Origin: an uncultured Aurantimonas sp. | GTDB taxonomy: Bacteria; Pseudomonadota; Alphaproteobacteria; Rhizobiales; Rhizobiaceae | Assembly: GCA_947488615.1 (NCBI GenBank) | Contig: CANKZU010000007.1 | Coordinates: 62,001 to 126,000 of the forward strand | Reading direction: 5' to 3' | Length of the DNA: 64,000 bases | Shown here: positions 17,357-26,930 of the stretch, in pieces | How positions within the stretch are numbered: the first letter of the stretch is position 1 | How the letters are laid out: each line of letters begins with the position of its first letter | Made by a program: the position numbers and the translations under genes | The notes under the pieces: model-generated | Told to the model about the DNA's origin: nothing | What the model saw: only the letters and a program-made list of their open reading frames with translations | The model's database searches: none

Positions 17357-17638
17357 ATGATCCGATCGTACAGAGGCAAGCGTACAGAGGCGGTCGCCAA
17401 GGGGCATGCTCCGAAGGGCTTTCCTTCCGATTTGGTCGCGGCAGCGGAGCGTAAGCTGCAATTGCTGTCCGATGCCGATAGGTTGGACGATTTGCGTTCG
17501 CCACCCGGCAATCGCCTCGAGGCGCTCAAGGGCGATCGAAAAGGCCAGCACTCGATCCGCATCAACGATCAATGGCGCATTTGCTTTCGCTGGACGCGAG
17601 CAGGAGCCGAAGATGTGGAGATCACGGATTACCACTGA
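17357..17638 (+). CDS. higB: HigB-family toxin (RelE/ParE superfamily)
   Basis: The 93-residue protein is a full-length HigB-like killer protein with the family phrases KLQLLSDADRLDDLRSPPGNRLEALKGDRKGQHSI split across strands 1-3 and INDQWRICFRW near 69-79. The end is VEITDYH. Such toxins cleave mRNA at the ribosome. The gene precedes its antitoxin, the HigBA order, and has an operator just upstream. The gap to higA (98 bp) is larger than usual. Confidence 0.92.
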   Translation: MIRSYRGKRTEAVAKGHAPKGFPSDLVAAAERKLQLLSDADRLDDLRSPPGNRLEALKGDRKGQHSIRINDQWRICFRWTRAGAEDVEITDYH

Positions 17639-17736
17639 AGCGGATTATCTCGAGGGGCTTCCAATCGGCGCATGCTGGGTGCCTCCTGTTGCCGATCAAC
17701 TTCGAACCTTTGCTCGTCGATGCCAAGGAGACTTGC

Positions 17737-18369
17737 GTGAACCCCGGTAAGGAAATGAAGCGGTTGGACAGCTACCTGCGTCCGATTCACCCAGGTGAGA
17801 TTCTCCGCGAGGAGTATCTCACACCCCTGGAGCTCACCCCTTATGCACTCGCCAAGGCACTGTGCATTCCGCGAACGCGCATCGAGCGCCTGACCCGTGA
17901 AGAAATCGGCCTCACCCCGGACACGGCTCTCCGGCTGGGTCGTTATTTTCGCACGACGCCGGAGCTCTGGTTGAACCTCCAGCGAAGCTACGATCTGAAA
18001 ATGGCCGCCGCCGCGAAAGGCGAGGAAATCGAACGGATCGAGCCGCGTCAAGCAGTGGTTACGTTAGTGGAAGTAAACGAGGCGGCGGGCGCGAAGCTAG
18101 AAAGCGATTTGTCCGCGACGTATCTTGTGGCGGTACAAGAAAAGGGTCAGGCCATGCCAAAAGGCAAAAGTAGCGGCAAGAACTACCGCAATGCCGGTTC
18201 GGGGCAGTTCACGACGAAATCCGCAGCCGCTCGGAACCCAAAAGGCACACTGGCTGAAACGCGTGGCGGAGGCTCGACACACGGCGCGCATCGCAGCGCC
18301 ATCTCCGGCAAATTTGTCGGCCCGGCGGCGGCAGCGCGCTGGCCCGACAAGACGATCAAGGACAGCTAA
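17737..18369 (+). CDS. higA: HigA-family antitoxin with an unusual C-terminal extension
   Basis: The 210-residue product starts at GTG 17737 with AAGGAG at 17725-17730. Residues 1-~105 are a complete HigA: IHPGEILREEYLTPLELTPY, then an HTH containing YALAKALCIPRTRIERLT, ending near IEPRQA. HigA proteins usually stop here. This frame continues through ~35 nondescript residues into a ~71-residue basic segment beginning MPKGKSSGKNYRNAGSG (ATG 18154). It has two similar units, NAGSGQFTTKSAAARNP and SAISGKFVGPAAAARWP. That segment looks like a separate small protein fused in frame. HigA neutralises HigB and represses the operon. Confidence 0.85.
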   Translation: MNPGKEMKRLDSYLRPIHPGEILREEYLTPLELTPYALAKALCIPRTRIERLTREEIGLTPDTALRLGRYFRTTPELWLNLQRSYDLKMAAAAKGEEIERIEPRQAVVTLVEVNEAAGAKLESDLSATYLVAVQEKGQAMPKGKSSGKNYRNAGSGQFTTKSAAARNPKGTLAETRGGGSTHGAHRSAISGKFVGPAAAARWPDKTIKDS

Positions 18370-18437
18370 CCTCGCACCGGGCGACGGGCCAACAGGCGAC
18401 CGCCGCCGCGCGCCGGATGCGCCGGTTCGTGCTTGGC

Positions 18438-20495
18438 CTACCCCGCGACGAAGCCGCGCTTTTTCAACAGCGCCCCGGTGGTCGGCATGCGGCCGCGAAA
18501 GGCGGTGTAGAGCTCAGCCGCGTCGCGCGAATTGCCGGCCGAGTAGATATGCGTCAGCAGCCTCTCCGCCGTGGCGCGATCGAACGGGTCGCCTGTCTCG
18601 CCGAACGCCTCGAAGGCATCGGCGTCGAGCACCTCCGACCACATGTAGGAGTAATAGCCGGCCGAATAGCCGTCGCCGGAAAAGATGTGGGCGAAATGCG
18701 GCGAGCGGTGGCGCATGACGATCGCGCGCGGCATGCCGAGGGCCTCCAGCATTGCCCGTTCGGTCTCCAGCGGCGTGTCTGGAATGGTTTCGGCCTCGTG
18801 CAGGCCGAGATCGATCAGGGCCGAGGCGGTGTATTCGACCGTGTCGAAGCCAGCGTCGAATGTTCGCGCCGCGATCAGCTTGTCGAGTAGCGCCTGGGGC
18901 AGCGCCGCGCCGGTCTCGGCATGGCGGGCGTGCTTTTCCAGGATCTCGGGAACGGTCAGCCAGTGCTCGTAGAGTTGCGACGGCAGCTCGACGAAGTCGC
19001 GGGCAACGGCTGTGCCGGCCAGCGACGGCCAGGTCACGTCGGAGAGCAGGCCATGCAGGGCGTGGCCGAATTCGTGGAACAGCGTGCGGGCGTCGTCGAG
19101 CGATAGCAGCGCCGGCTCGCTCTGGTTCGGCTTGGCGAAATTGCAGACATTGTAGATGATCGGCGTCTGGCCGCCATCGAGCTTGTGCTGACCGCGCAAC
19201 GCGCTCATCCAGGCGCCGGAGCGCTTGGAGGCGCGCGCGAAATAATCGCCGAGGAACAGGCCGCGCTCGCGGCCGGTTCGATCGCGGACGGTCCAGGCCT
19301 TCACATCCGGATGCCAGGCTTTGGCGTCGGGCACCGAATCGAAGGTCAGACCGAACAGCCGGCCAGCGACGTCGAAGGCCGCCTCGATCATGCGATCGAG
19401 CTGGAAATACGGCTTCAATCCCGCCTCGTCGAGATCGAACGCCGCGCGGCGGCGCTTCTCGGCGTAGTAGCGCCAGTCCCAGGGCTCCAGTGCATGGTTG
19501 TCACCGGTGGCGGCCGCGAGCGCGCGCAGCGCTTCCGCGTCCTCCGCCGCCCGCGCCTTGGCGTGATCCCAGACCTCTTCCAGGAGGGTCCGGACGGCGC
19601 CGGGCGTTTTGGCCATCTGGTCATCGAGCTTGTAGGCGGCATAGCTTTGATATCCGAGCAGCTTCGCCTTTTCGCCGCGAAGCCGCAGGATGTCCGCCAT
19701 GATCTGCCGATTGTCGGACGGGCCATCGTTCTCGCCGCGGCTGGTCCAGGCGCGGAACGCGGTCTCGCGCAGATCGCGCCGGTCCGAATAGGTCAGGAAC
19801 GGCACGACGATGGAGCGGGACAGGGTCAGCCCGTAGCCGTCGATACCGCGCTCGGCCGCGACCCCGGCCATGGACGAGACGAGGAAATCCGGCAAGCCGG
19901 AGAGATCTTTTCTGGCCAGCGGCAGCAGCCAGTCGCGCTCGTCGGCGAGGATGTTCTGCGAAAAGCGTGTGCCGAAAGAAGCCAGTTGCGCGTCGATCTC
20001 GGCCAGCCGTTCGCGGTCGGCCCCGTGAAGATTCGCGCCGCCGCGAACGAATCCGCTGTAAACGCGCTCCAGAAGCCGCGCATCTTCCGGGGCTAGGCGC
20101 GACTTTTCGACGCGGTTTTGGGCGATGGCATCGACCCGCGCGAACAGTCCGGCATTCAGCGTGATCGCCGAGGCATGGCGGGACAGCGCCGGGGAGATCT
20201 CGCGCTCGGCCGCCTGCAACTCGGCGTTGGTATGAGCCCCCGCGAGCGCGAAAAAGGTCCGGGCCACGGCGTCGAGGCGCCTGCCGGAGCGCTCCATCGC
20301 GGCCAAGGTGTTGGTGAAGCTGGGCGCGGCGGGGTCTTCGGTTATCGCGGCAATCTCGGCCAGGTGCTCGGCCATCGTCGCGCGAAACGCTTCGGGAAAT
20401 CCGGAGGGGTCAATTGTGCCGAAGTCGAGACGTCCACCCGGTAAATTATACGTGAAGGCTGCGTCTTGCGGGGCCGTGATACCGCGATCGGGCAT
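18438..20495 (-). CDS. M3-family metallopeptidase (oligopeptidase A / Dcp type)
   Basis: The 685-residue protein is a full-length M3 peptidase. The zinc site HEFGHALHG lies near residue 473, and the downstream Glu is in the usual region. N-terminal helices and the closing FEAFGETGDPFDRATAERL segment also fit. It degrades cytoplasmic oligopeptides, including cleaved signal peptides, and is close to PrlC/OpdA and Dcp; sequence alone does not separate these. It is divergent from the MarR gene. Confidence 0.93.
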   Translation of the reverse strand: MPDRGITAPQDAAFTYNLPGGRLDFGTIDPSGFPEAFRATMAEHLAEIAAITEDPAAPSFTNTLAAMERSGRRLDAVARTFFALAGAHTNAELQAAEREISPALSRHASAITLNAGLFARVDAIAQNRVEKSRLAPEDARLLERVYSGFVRGGANLHGADRERLAEIDAQLASFGTRFSQNILADERDWLLPLARKDLSGLPDFLVSSMAGVAAERGIDGYGLTLSRSIVVPFLTYSDRRDLRETAFRAWTSRGENDGPSDNRQIMADILRLRGEKAKLLGYQSYAAYKLDDQMAKTPGAVRTLLEEVWDHAKARAAEDAEALRALAAATGDNHALEPWDWRYYAEKRRRAAFDLDEAGLKPYFQLDRMIEAAFDVAGRLFGLTFDSVPDAKAWHPDVKAWTVRDRTGRERGLFLGDYFARASKRSGAWMSALRGQHKLDGGQTPIIYNVCNFAKPNQSEPALLSLDDARTLFHEFGHALHGLLSDVTWPSLAGTAVARDFVELPSQLYEHWLTVPEILEKHARHAETGAALPQALLDKLIAARTFDAGFDTVEYTASALIDLGLHEAETIPDTPLETERAMLEALGMPRAIVMRHRSPHFAHIFSGDGYSAGYYSYMWSEVLDADAFEAFGETGDPFDRATAERLLTHIYSAGNSRDAAELYTAFRGRMPTTGALLKKRGFVAG

Positions 20496-20674
20496 GAGAA
20501 AACCTTGTTATATTGAGGCGAATGCTCGGCGGGACGACCCGGCTGGTTGGTCGAAAGCCCTATAGACGTGCCGCTTCGGCGGGAGGATGATGCGAAACTG
20601 GGGTGTGCCGGTCCTGACGTAACGTTTCCGGTAAGCTCCCATCGAAAAGACGACCGAACGGGACCTTTGCTATC

Positions 20675-21166
20675 ATGTCACAACTTCTACCAGGGAATGC
20701 TCTCGGCTTCGTCGTAGTCGACATCGCCCGGCTATACCGACAAGCCTTCGAAAAGGCGGTCGAGGAGGCCGGTCTGGCGTTGACGCCCGGGGAGATCCGG
20801 GCGCTCGCCTATGTGGCACGTTACGAGGGGTCCCGCCAGGCGGTGCTGGCCGAGCGCATGGGCGTCGAGCCGATGACCCTGTCGGCCTATCTCGACCGGC
20901 TGGAAATACGCGGGCTGATCACCCGCACCGTCGATCCGACCGATCGGCGCGCCAAGGTGATCGCGCCGACAAAGGCCGCCGAGCAGGTGTTCGAGGAGGC
21001 CCGGCCGGTGGCGCTCGCGGTCTACGAGCGCACGGTGAGCGGCCTCAATGAAGATGAGCGCAAGATCCTCGATTCCGCGCTGCAGATAATGCGTGCCAAT
21101 CTGACCAACGATCCGCAGGTTCTGGGCGAGACGCCGGTCGAACAGCCGCTGCGCGGCGCCGCATAG
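20675..21166 (+). CDS. MarR-family transcriptional regulator
   Basis: The 163-residue product has the MarR winged helix: LTPGEIRALAYVARYEGSRQ, recognition helix AERMGVEPMTLSAYLDRLE and wing ITRTVDPTDRRAKVI. MarR dimers bind palindromes and are released by small ligands. It lies 122 bp upstream of a Bcr/CflA-type exporter on the same strand and is a plausible regulator of it. Confidence 0.92.
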   Translation: MSQLLPGNALGFVVVDIARLYRQAFEKAVEEAGLALTPGEIRALAYVARYEGSRQAVLAERMGVEPMTLSAYLDRLEIRGLITRTVDPTDRRAKVIAPTKAAEQVFEEARPVALAVYERTVSGLNEDERKILDSALQIMRANLTNDPQVLGETPVEQPLRGAA

Positions 21167-21288
21167 ACCGCGCTGGCGGGCGGGTTTGCCCGGCTGCCGG
21201 ATTGCAGTAGGACGCGAGCGGGCGCGGACCGTTCGCTTGGACGCGGCCGTGCGTCGCCGTCTAAGCCTCCAATAACGGATCGCCCTGC

Positions 21289-22551
21289 TTGACCGTCTCT
21301 TCCGCCCGCTCGCCTCTGATGTCGGAGCGGCGGACCAGCCTCATCGGCGGCTGCCTAGTCGCGATCGGGCCGATCTCGCTGGCGCTCTATACGCCGGCGA
21401 TGCCGACCCTGGTTGTCGAATTCGGCACGACCGACTCGCTGATCAAGCTGACGCTCGCCGTCTATTTCGCCGGCTTCGCCCTCACCCAGCTGGTCTGTGG
21501 ACCGGTCTCGGACGCTTTCGGCCGCCGGATCACCACGCTCGGCTTCATCGCCATCTATCTGGCCGGCTCGACGCTTGCGGTTGTCGCGCCCAACGTCGAG
21601 ACGCTTCTCGCCGCGCGCCTGCTGCAGGGGATCGGCGCGTCCGTCGGGGTCGCGACATCGCGCGCCATCGTCCGCGATCAGTTCACCGGCGAAACCTCGT
21701 CGCGGATCATGAACACGATCGGCATCATCCTCGCGATCGGCCCGGCGGTCTCGCCGACGATCGGCGGTCTCCTGCTCGATCTCGCCGGCTGGCAGGCGAT
21801 CTTCGTCGGCATGCTGGTCTGCGGCCTCGTCGTCGTCGGGGTTACGCTCGGCTTTATGCGCGAAACCGTCATTCCCGACCCGTCGCGCATTCGCCCGGTG
21901 GCGATCGCGCGCTCCTATCGGCAACTCGTCACCAACCGGCACTTTATGGCGACCAGCCTCACCGTCGCCGGCTCGGTCGGCGCGCTCTATACGCTGGCGA
22001 CGGTGCTGCCCTTCGTGCTCATCGATCGGGCCGGCCTGACCCCGACGCAATTCGGCGTCGGCATGCTCGCTCAGTCCGGCCTGTTCTTTTCCGGTTCGCT
22101 CGCCGTACGCTTTTTGATGCCGCGCACCGGCGCCCATCGGCTCGTACCGGTCGGGCTCGGCTTCATCGCCGCCGGAAGCCTCAGCCTCGCCGTCTCGATC
22201 GCGGTGCTGCCGGTGTCCTATCTGTCGATCATGGCGCCGGTCGGCCTTTATGCCTTCGGCATCGCCTTCGTCATGCCGGCGATGACCACGGCTTCGCTGG
22301 CGCCGTTTCCGCACATGGCAGGGGCCGCCGCGGCGATGACCGGGTTCATCCAGATGGGTGCCGGCCTCATCGGCGGGGGGATCGCGGCGCTGATCGGCGA
22401 GCCGGTGCTGGCGACGCAGATCGTCGTGCCGGGCCTCGGGGTCATCGCGATCGGCGCCTATGCGGTCTATCGCGCCCATCCGCTTGCAGCCGAACCGTCG
22501 CTGCGACCGCAGGTGCCGGCGCCGCCGATGCCACGTGATGGGCGAGAGTGA
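21289..22551 (+). CDS. Bcr/CflA-family multidrug MFS exporter
   Basis: The 420-residue protein (TTG 21289; ATG 21319 is an alternative start) has ~12 membrane helices. It carries the DHA1 motif GPVSDAFGRRITTLG after helix 2 and the antiporter-type stretch AIGPAVSPTIGGLLLDLAGWQ. Bcr/CflA proteins expel drugs such as bicyclomycin or chloramphenicol by proton exchange. The upstream MarR gene probably controls it. The substrate is unknown. Confidence 0.88.
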   Translation: MTVSSARSPLMSERRTSLIGGCLVAIGPISLALYTPAMPTLVVEFGTTDSLIKLTLAVYFAGFALTQLVCGPVSDAFGRRITTLGFIAIYLAGSTLAVVAPNVETLLAARLLQGIGASVGVATSRAIVRDQFTGETSSRIMNTIGIILAIGPAVSPTIGGLLLDLAGWQAIFVGMLVCGLVVVGVTLGFMRETVIPDPSRIRPVAIARSYRQLVTNRHFMATSLTVAGSVGALYTLATVLPFVLIDRAGLTPTQFGVGMLAQSGLFFSGSLAVRFLMPRTGAHRLVPVGLGFIAAGSLSLAVSIAVLPVSYLSIMAPVGLYAFGIAFVMPAMTTASLAPFPHMAGAAAAMTGFIQMGAGLIGGGIAALIGEPVLATQIVVPGLGVIAIGAYAVYRAHPLAAEPSLRPQVPAPPMPRDGRE

Positions 22552-22572
22552 GGAATAGCGCGAAAACGCCTC

Positions 22573-23697
22573 TCAGAACGGGCCGACTTCGGTCCGGGCG
22601 ATGGACTTCGGCCGGTCGACGCCGCCGGCCTGGGCGAGCATCAGATATTCGGCAATGTTTTCCTGGGTGATGTAGGCGATGAAGCGTCCCGCCTGATCGA
22701 TGACGCCGATGACGCCAGCGCCGCGCTCGCGCATCGTCTTCATGGCGAAGGACAGCGCCGCGTGCTCGCGCACCAGCGGCACGTCCTTGATCATGACTTC
22801 GGCGACAGGCGTCTCCCGCCCCGACTGCGCCAATGCCGCGATCAGCGCCTTCTGGGTCAGCACGCCGCGCAGCTTGCCGCCGCCGTCGACCACCGGAAAC
22901 TCGTGCTGGGTCGTGCGGATCAGCGCCTCGGCCGCGTCGGCGAGGCACGCCGACGGGCCGAGGCTTTCGAACCTTGTGATCATCACCTCATGGGCCGAGA
23001 CCGAGCGCGCCGCGTCGTCGACGCCAACCTGATAGCTCTCGCTGGCGGCGGCGACATAGACGAAGACGGCGATGAAGACGAGGAAGACGTTGCCCGTCGA
23101 CAGCCCCCAGAAGCCGAAGCCGAAAGCGAGGAATTGGCCGGCGCGCGCGGCGTAGCGCGTCGCCGTCGGGCGATCGAATTTGAGCGCGAGCAGGGCACGC
23201 AGCACGCGCCCGCCGTCCATCGGGAAGGCCGGGATCAGATTGAACAGGACCAGAAAGACGTTGATCGTCGCGATCCGCGCCAGAAATCCCGCATTGGGGC
23301 TTCCGAGCGCAGCAAGGCTTTCAGGGTCGAAATTGGCACCGAGAAAGATGATCAGCACGGCCGCGATGACGACGTTGACGGCGGGGCCGGCAAGCGCGAC
23401 GACGATTTCCTCGCGAGGCCGTTCCGGCATCCGCTCGAGCCGCGCGATGCCGCCGATCGGCAGCAGCGTGATGTCCGGCGTCTTGATGCCATAGCGCCGT
23501 GCGGCGAGGGCATGGCCGAACTCGTGGGCGACGACGCAGGCGAAGATCGCGATGATGAAGGCGAGGCTGGCGAAAGCGGCGGCGGCACCGCCCCGCTGGT
23601 AGGCGGCGACGCCGATCCAGGCCAGCAGCATCAAAAAGGTGATGTGGATCCGAATCTCGGATCCGAACAGCCGGCCCAGGGTGAGGGACCAGGACAT
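22573..23697 (-). CDS. Site-2-protease-like M50 membrane peptidase with CBS pair
   Basis: The 374-residue protein has ~6 membrane segments in its first 210 residues. The active site HEFGH is at 58-62 and the third ligand motif NLIPAFPMDGG has Asp161, so both halves of the metal site are present. A tandem CBS pair follows (~235-365; TRFESLGPSACLADAAEAL, then VAEVMIKDVPLV). It is expected to cut membrane-embedded substrates, with the CBS pair sensing nucleotides. It resembles the SpoIVFB/Rip3-type group. The substrate is unknown. Confidence 0.9.
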   Translation of the reverse strand: MSWSLTLGRLFGSEIRIHITFLMLLAWIGVAAYQRGGAAAAFASLAFIIAIFACVVAHEFGHALAARRYGIKTPDITLLPIGGIARLERMPERPREEIVVALAGPAVNVVIAAVLIIFLGANFDPESLAALGSPNAGFLARIATINVFLVLFNLIPAFPMDGGRVLRALLALKFDRPTATRYAARAGQFLAFGFGFWGLSTGNVFLVFIAVFVYVAAASESYQVGVDDAARSVSAHEVMITRFESLGPSACLADAAEALIRTTQHEFPVVDGGGKLRGVLTQKALIAALAQSGRETPVAEVMIKDVPLVREHAALSFAMKTMRERGAGVIGVIDQAGRFIAYITQENIAEYLMLAQAGGVDRPKSIARTEVGPF

Positions 23698-23836
23698 TCA
23701 CGGCTCTCCATTTCAGCGTCGGCCGGCGAGGTGACGGCGTGCGAACGGGACGTTTGGACCGGCGTTCCCCATCATATGGGGCATTGGAGCCGGCGAAACA
23801 CCAGCCCGCGAGCACGATTCAGGGGCGAATCGGCGG

Positions 23837-24424
23837 TCAGAAGATGCCGGGGATGATCCTTGCCGTCCGAGCCCTATAGGCGCGATAGGCGTCGCCGAAG
23901 GTCTCTTCCATCATCCGCTCCTCCGGGCCGATTCGGGCGGCGAAGAGGATGCCGAAGCCGATAAGGCCGGCGAGCCCCGCGATCCAGTTGGGCACCAGCA
24001 GCGCCTGCGCCAACGCCATCGCCCAGAACGCGCTGTACATCGGATGGCGCAGCCGCCCGTAGATACCGGAGGTGACCAGTTCATGGCTCTCACGGATGTC
24101 GAGCGAGACCGACCACATCTTGCCCAGCGCCTTGTGGGTCTTGCGGAACAGGACGAGCGCCAGCGCCATTGCGGCGAGGCCGAGCGCGATCCGCCACCAG
24201 GACGGATCGGCGCGGGCAAACTCCGGCCAGCCGGTCACAACGAAGATCGCGGGCAGGATGCCGAGGCCGGTCAGCGAGATCGCCATGCGCAGGCTCTCCG
24301 CCGGGCCACGCCGGGTGCGCGCGACGCGCCGCCGCTTGGCGCGGCGCTCGTACGGATAGCGGATGACGTACCAGCCGACGACCATCAGCACCCAGGCGAT
24401 CGAACCGGCCAAAGCGGGGTTCAT
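23837..24424 (-). CDS. Isoprenylcysteine carboxylmethyltransferase-like membrane protein
   Basis: The 195-residue protein has ~5 membrane helices and the SAM-binding C-terminal signature of the ICMT/PEMT superfamily: SGIYGRLRHPMYSAF, then EERMMEETFGDAYRAYRAR. Bacterial members methylate diverse small or lipid substrates rather than isoprenylcysteine. Its start overlaps the stop of the upstream hydrolase by 4 bp (ATGA), so the two form an operon. The substrate is unknown. Confidence 0.8.
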   Translation of the reverse strand: MNPALAGSIAWVLMVVGWYVIRYPYERRAKRRRVARTRRGPAESLRMAISLTGLGILPAIFVVTGWPEFARADPSWWRIALGLAAMALALVLFRKTHKALGKMWSVSLDIRESHELVTSGIYGRLRHPMYSAFWAMALAQALLVPNWIAGLAGLIGFGILFAARIGPEERMMEETFGDAYRAYRARTARIIPGIF

Positions 24425-25611
24425 GGAGTTGCTCCATCGCTGGCACCGGCCGCAAGCGGCGGCACGTCGACGGTTCTGGTCTCGGTGAAGTCGGCGAGGG
24501 GGCGGGGTCCGAGTAGCAGCATATGGAAGGAATAGGGGCAGCGGCGTTCGACGGCGAGCACGAATTGCCGGTGCAGGCGAAAGAAGTCGCGCTTGATGCG
24601 CCGGTAGGTTTCGGGCGTGACGAGACGCTTGAAATGAACGCGCACGACCACCGGGATGCGACCCTCGCGGATACCGAGCGATGTGGCCGGGTTCGAATTA
24701 TAGAAATTGATCGGATCCGACAGGCCCTGGCAATCGGTCCAGGCGATGCGATGGTCTGCGACGAGCCGTTGCACCGCCGCGCGTTGCGTCTTCGCGGCCG
24801 GATGCAGCGTGGTCTTCATCAGGCTGGAGCCGACGGTGAGGATATGCCAGCGGCGGTCGGTCGCCAGATCGCCCGATAACGCTCTGTCCAGGGCGAGGAC
24901 AGCGAAGCTCGCGCCGAGGCTGTGGGCTGCGACGACGATCTCGCCCGCGTCGCTCGCTGCCGCCCGCGCGGCGATTTCCTCGGCCTGCCGCGCGATCCGC
25001 GCCGAAAGGGCGGGGTTGCGCTCGCGGCAAAGGTCGCGGGCCAGGGCCCAATCGTCCAGAGCGGTCAAAAGATGCCATCGCCGCTCCGCGAGGAAGAGCA
25101 GCGCCAGCGCGGCCAACAAACCCATGACGAAACCGGTCACGGAGCCGACAAGTCCCGTCAACGCTGCCGTCAACGCGGCATGGACCGCCCAACCTATCAA
25201 GATGGCCGCCGTCATGACCGCAATGGGAAAGGCGAAGAAGAAGGCATAGCGCCAACTCACCCGGCAATAGCGGATGACCGTGCCGGTCACGAGGAAGTCG
25301 GCCAGCGCCAGCAATCCGCTGGACAACCGCTCGATTGCCGGGCGCGCGGCATAGGCGAGAATGAGGTCGCCCCAATCGCAGAAGACCAGTTCGGTCTGCG
25401 TGCGCCAGTCTGAGCCCGAAAGATCTGCCTGGAGGGACGGGAACAGTGTGGGAGCGCCGGCGGTCTGTGGCTCCGGAGCGCCGTGCAACCGCAAATCGGC
25501 CTGCCATACGGCCGCCGAGCGTTCGGCCGCCCGGCGGAACCGTTCCATATGGGCCGGGGCCAGCATCGGCTCGAAACCGGGGAACACAAACACGAGCCGC
25601 TTCTCGATCAT
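24421..25611 (-). CDS. Membrane-embedded alpha/beta-hydrolase-like protein
   Basis: The 396-residue protein opens with a hydrolase-like strand, LVFVFPGFEPM. It has two long membrane helices (~124-147 and 152-177), then a nucleophile elbow AAHSLGAS with Ser231. It resembles lipase or esterase domains, with the membrane hairpin inserted in the fold; the Asp and His of a triad cannot be assigned with confidence. It is translationally coupled to the ICMT-like gene, which suggests joint action on a membrane lipid. I do not recognise a named family. Confidence 0.6.
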   Translation of the reverse strand: MIEKRLVFVFPGFEPMLAPAHMERFRRAAERSAAVWQADLRLHGAPEPQTAGAPTLFPSLQADLSGSDWRTQTELVFCDWGDLILAYAARPAIERLSSGLLALADFLVTGTVIRYCRVSWRYAFFFAFPIAVMTAAILIGWAVHAALTAALTGLVGSVTGFVMGLLAALALLFLAERRWHLLTALDDWALARDLCRERNPALSARIARQAEEIAARAAASDAGEIVVAAHSLGASFAVLALDRALSGDLATDRRWHILTVGSSLMKTTLHPAAKTQRAAVQRLVADHRIAWTDCQGLSDPINFYNSNPATSLGIREGRIPVVVRVHFKRLVTPETYRRIKRDFFRLHRQFVLAVERRCPYSFHMLLLGPRPLADFTETRTVDVPPLAAGASDGATP

Positions 25612-25822
25612 GCCTTCTCCACAATCCGCCCGACATACCGTCGGGCGGGAGGGTCCGCCTTGTCCGCGACCGCAGGGACGTCAAGATCACGGGCGCGTGT
25701 ATCGCCTAGCTCACTGTCGCTGCATTGAGAAGGCGAATGTCGGTCGTCGCGCGGAGGATTTGCGTCAGGCGTTGCAGCCATGCGCCACGCGCGGGCGAAG
25801 CGGCTGGATTGTGAAACCGTTC

Positions 25823-26833
25823 CTACTCGGCTGCGTCGCGGGCGTTTGCGATCTCGCGCATCGCCTGTGCCGCGATCTCGAAGGAGCGTTTGCGCGCTAC
25901 GTGATCGTGAATCTGGCCAGTGAGAATCACCTCGTCGGGGGTGTAGGCCTCGATGAAACGGGCGAGTTCGCCGCGGACGGTCTCGGGCGAGCCGGTCGCC
26001 GCGACGGAGAGAGCCTCGTCGACCATCGCCTTGGCCGCCGGGGCGACGCGGGCCGCGAAGTCCTCGACCGGCCGTGGCAGCGGTCCCGGATTGCCGCTGC
26101 GCAGATTGACGAAGGCTTGTTGCATCGATGATTTCAATACGCGGCCTTCCTCGTCGCTCGCGGCGGCGAAGACATTGATCGCCAGCATGAAATGCGGCTT
26201 CGGCCAGCGCGCCGACGGGCGATAGGTCTCGCGATAGACCTCAACCGCCTGATCCAGCGCGCCCGGCGCGAAATGCGAGGCGAAGGCGTAGGGCAGGCCG
26301 AGATGGGCGGCGAGCTGTGCGCCATACAGGCTGGAGCCGAGAATCCAGACCGGAACGTGGGTGCCGGTGCCCGGCACTGCCCGGATCTTCTGGTTTGGTT
26401 CGGCCTCCTCGAAATAGGCCATCAACTCGACCACGTCCTGGGGGAAATTGTCGGAATTGTCGAGGCTGCGGCGCAGCGCCCGCGCGGTCGGCTGGTCGGT
26501 TCCCGGCGCGCGTCCGAGGCCGAGATCGACCCGGCCCGGATGGAGCGTCGCCAGCGTGCCGAACTGCTCGGCAATGATCAGTGGCGCGTGGTTCGGCAGC
26601 ATGACGCCGCCGGCGCCGACGCGGATCGTCGACGTCTGGCTCGCGACATGGCCGAGCGCCACCGCCGTCGCGGCGCTGGCGATGCCGGTCATGTTGTGGT
26701 GTTCGGCCATCCAGAAGCGCAGATAGCCGAGGGATTCGGCGTGCCGGGCAAGGTCGGCGGAGTTTTGCAGCGCGTCGGCGGCGGTCGCGCCTTCCGGGAT
26801 CGGCGACAGGTCGAGAACGGAATAGGGAATCAT
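25823..26833 (-). CDS. LLM-class (luciferase-like) flavin oxidoreductase
   Basis: The 336-residue protein belongs to the luciferase-like monooxygenase family, YhbW/LuxA-like group. It begins [19 protein letters not shown] and has [20 protein letters not shown] and [19 protein letters not shown], typical of this group. It would use FMNH2 or an F420-like flavin for oxidation of an unknown substrate. It is a single gene. Confidence 0.9.
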   Translation of the reverse strand: MIPYSVLDLSPIPEGATAADALQNSADLARHAESLGYLRFWMAEHHNMTGIASAATAVALGHVASQTSTIRVGAGGVMLPNHAPLIIAEQFGTLATLHPGRVDLGLGRAPGTDQPTARALRRSLDNSDNFPQDVVELMAYFEEAEPNQKIRAVPGTGTHVPVWILGSSLYGAQLAAHLGLPYAFASHFAPGALDQAVEVYRETYRPSARWPKPHFMLAINVFAAASDEEGRVLKSSMQQAFVNLRSGNPGPLPRPVEDFAARVAPAAKAMVDEALSVAATGSPETVRGELARFIEAYTPDEVILTGQIHDHVARKRSFEIAAQAMREIANARDAAE

Positions 26834-26930
26834 GGCGGGCTCACGTCTTCAAAAATGACAGGTGGTCAGGACGGCGGCAATGTCGAGCATCCGGACGTTG
26901 CGAGATGCGCGGCCACCCGGTGAGGAACGC

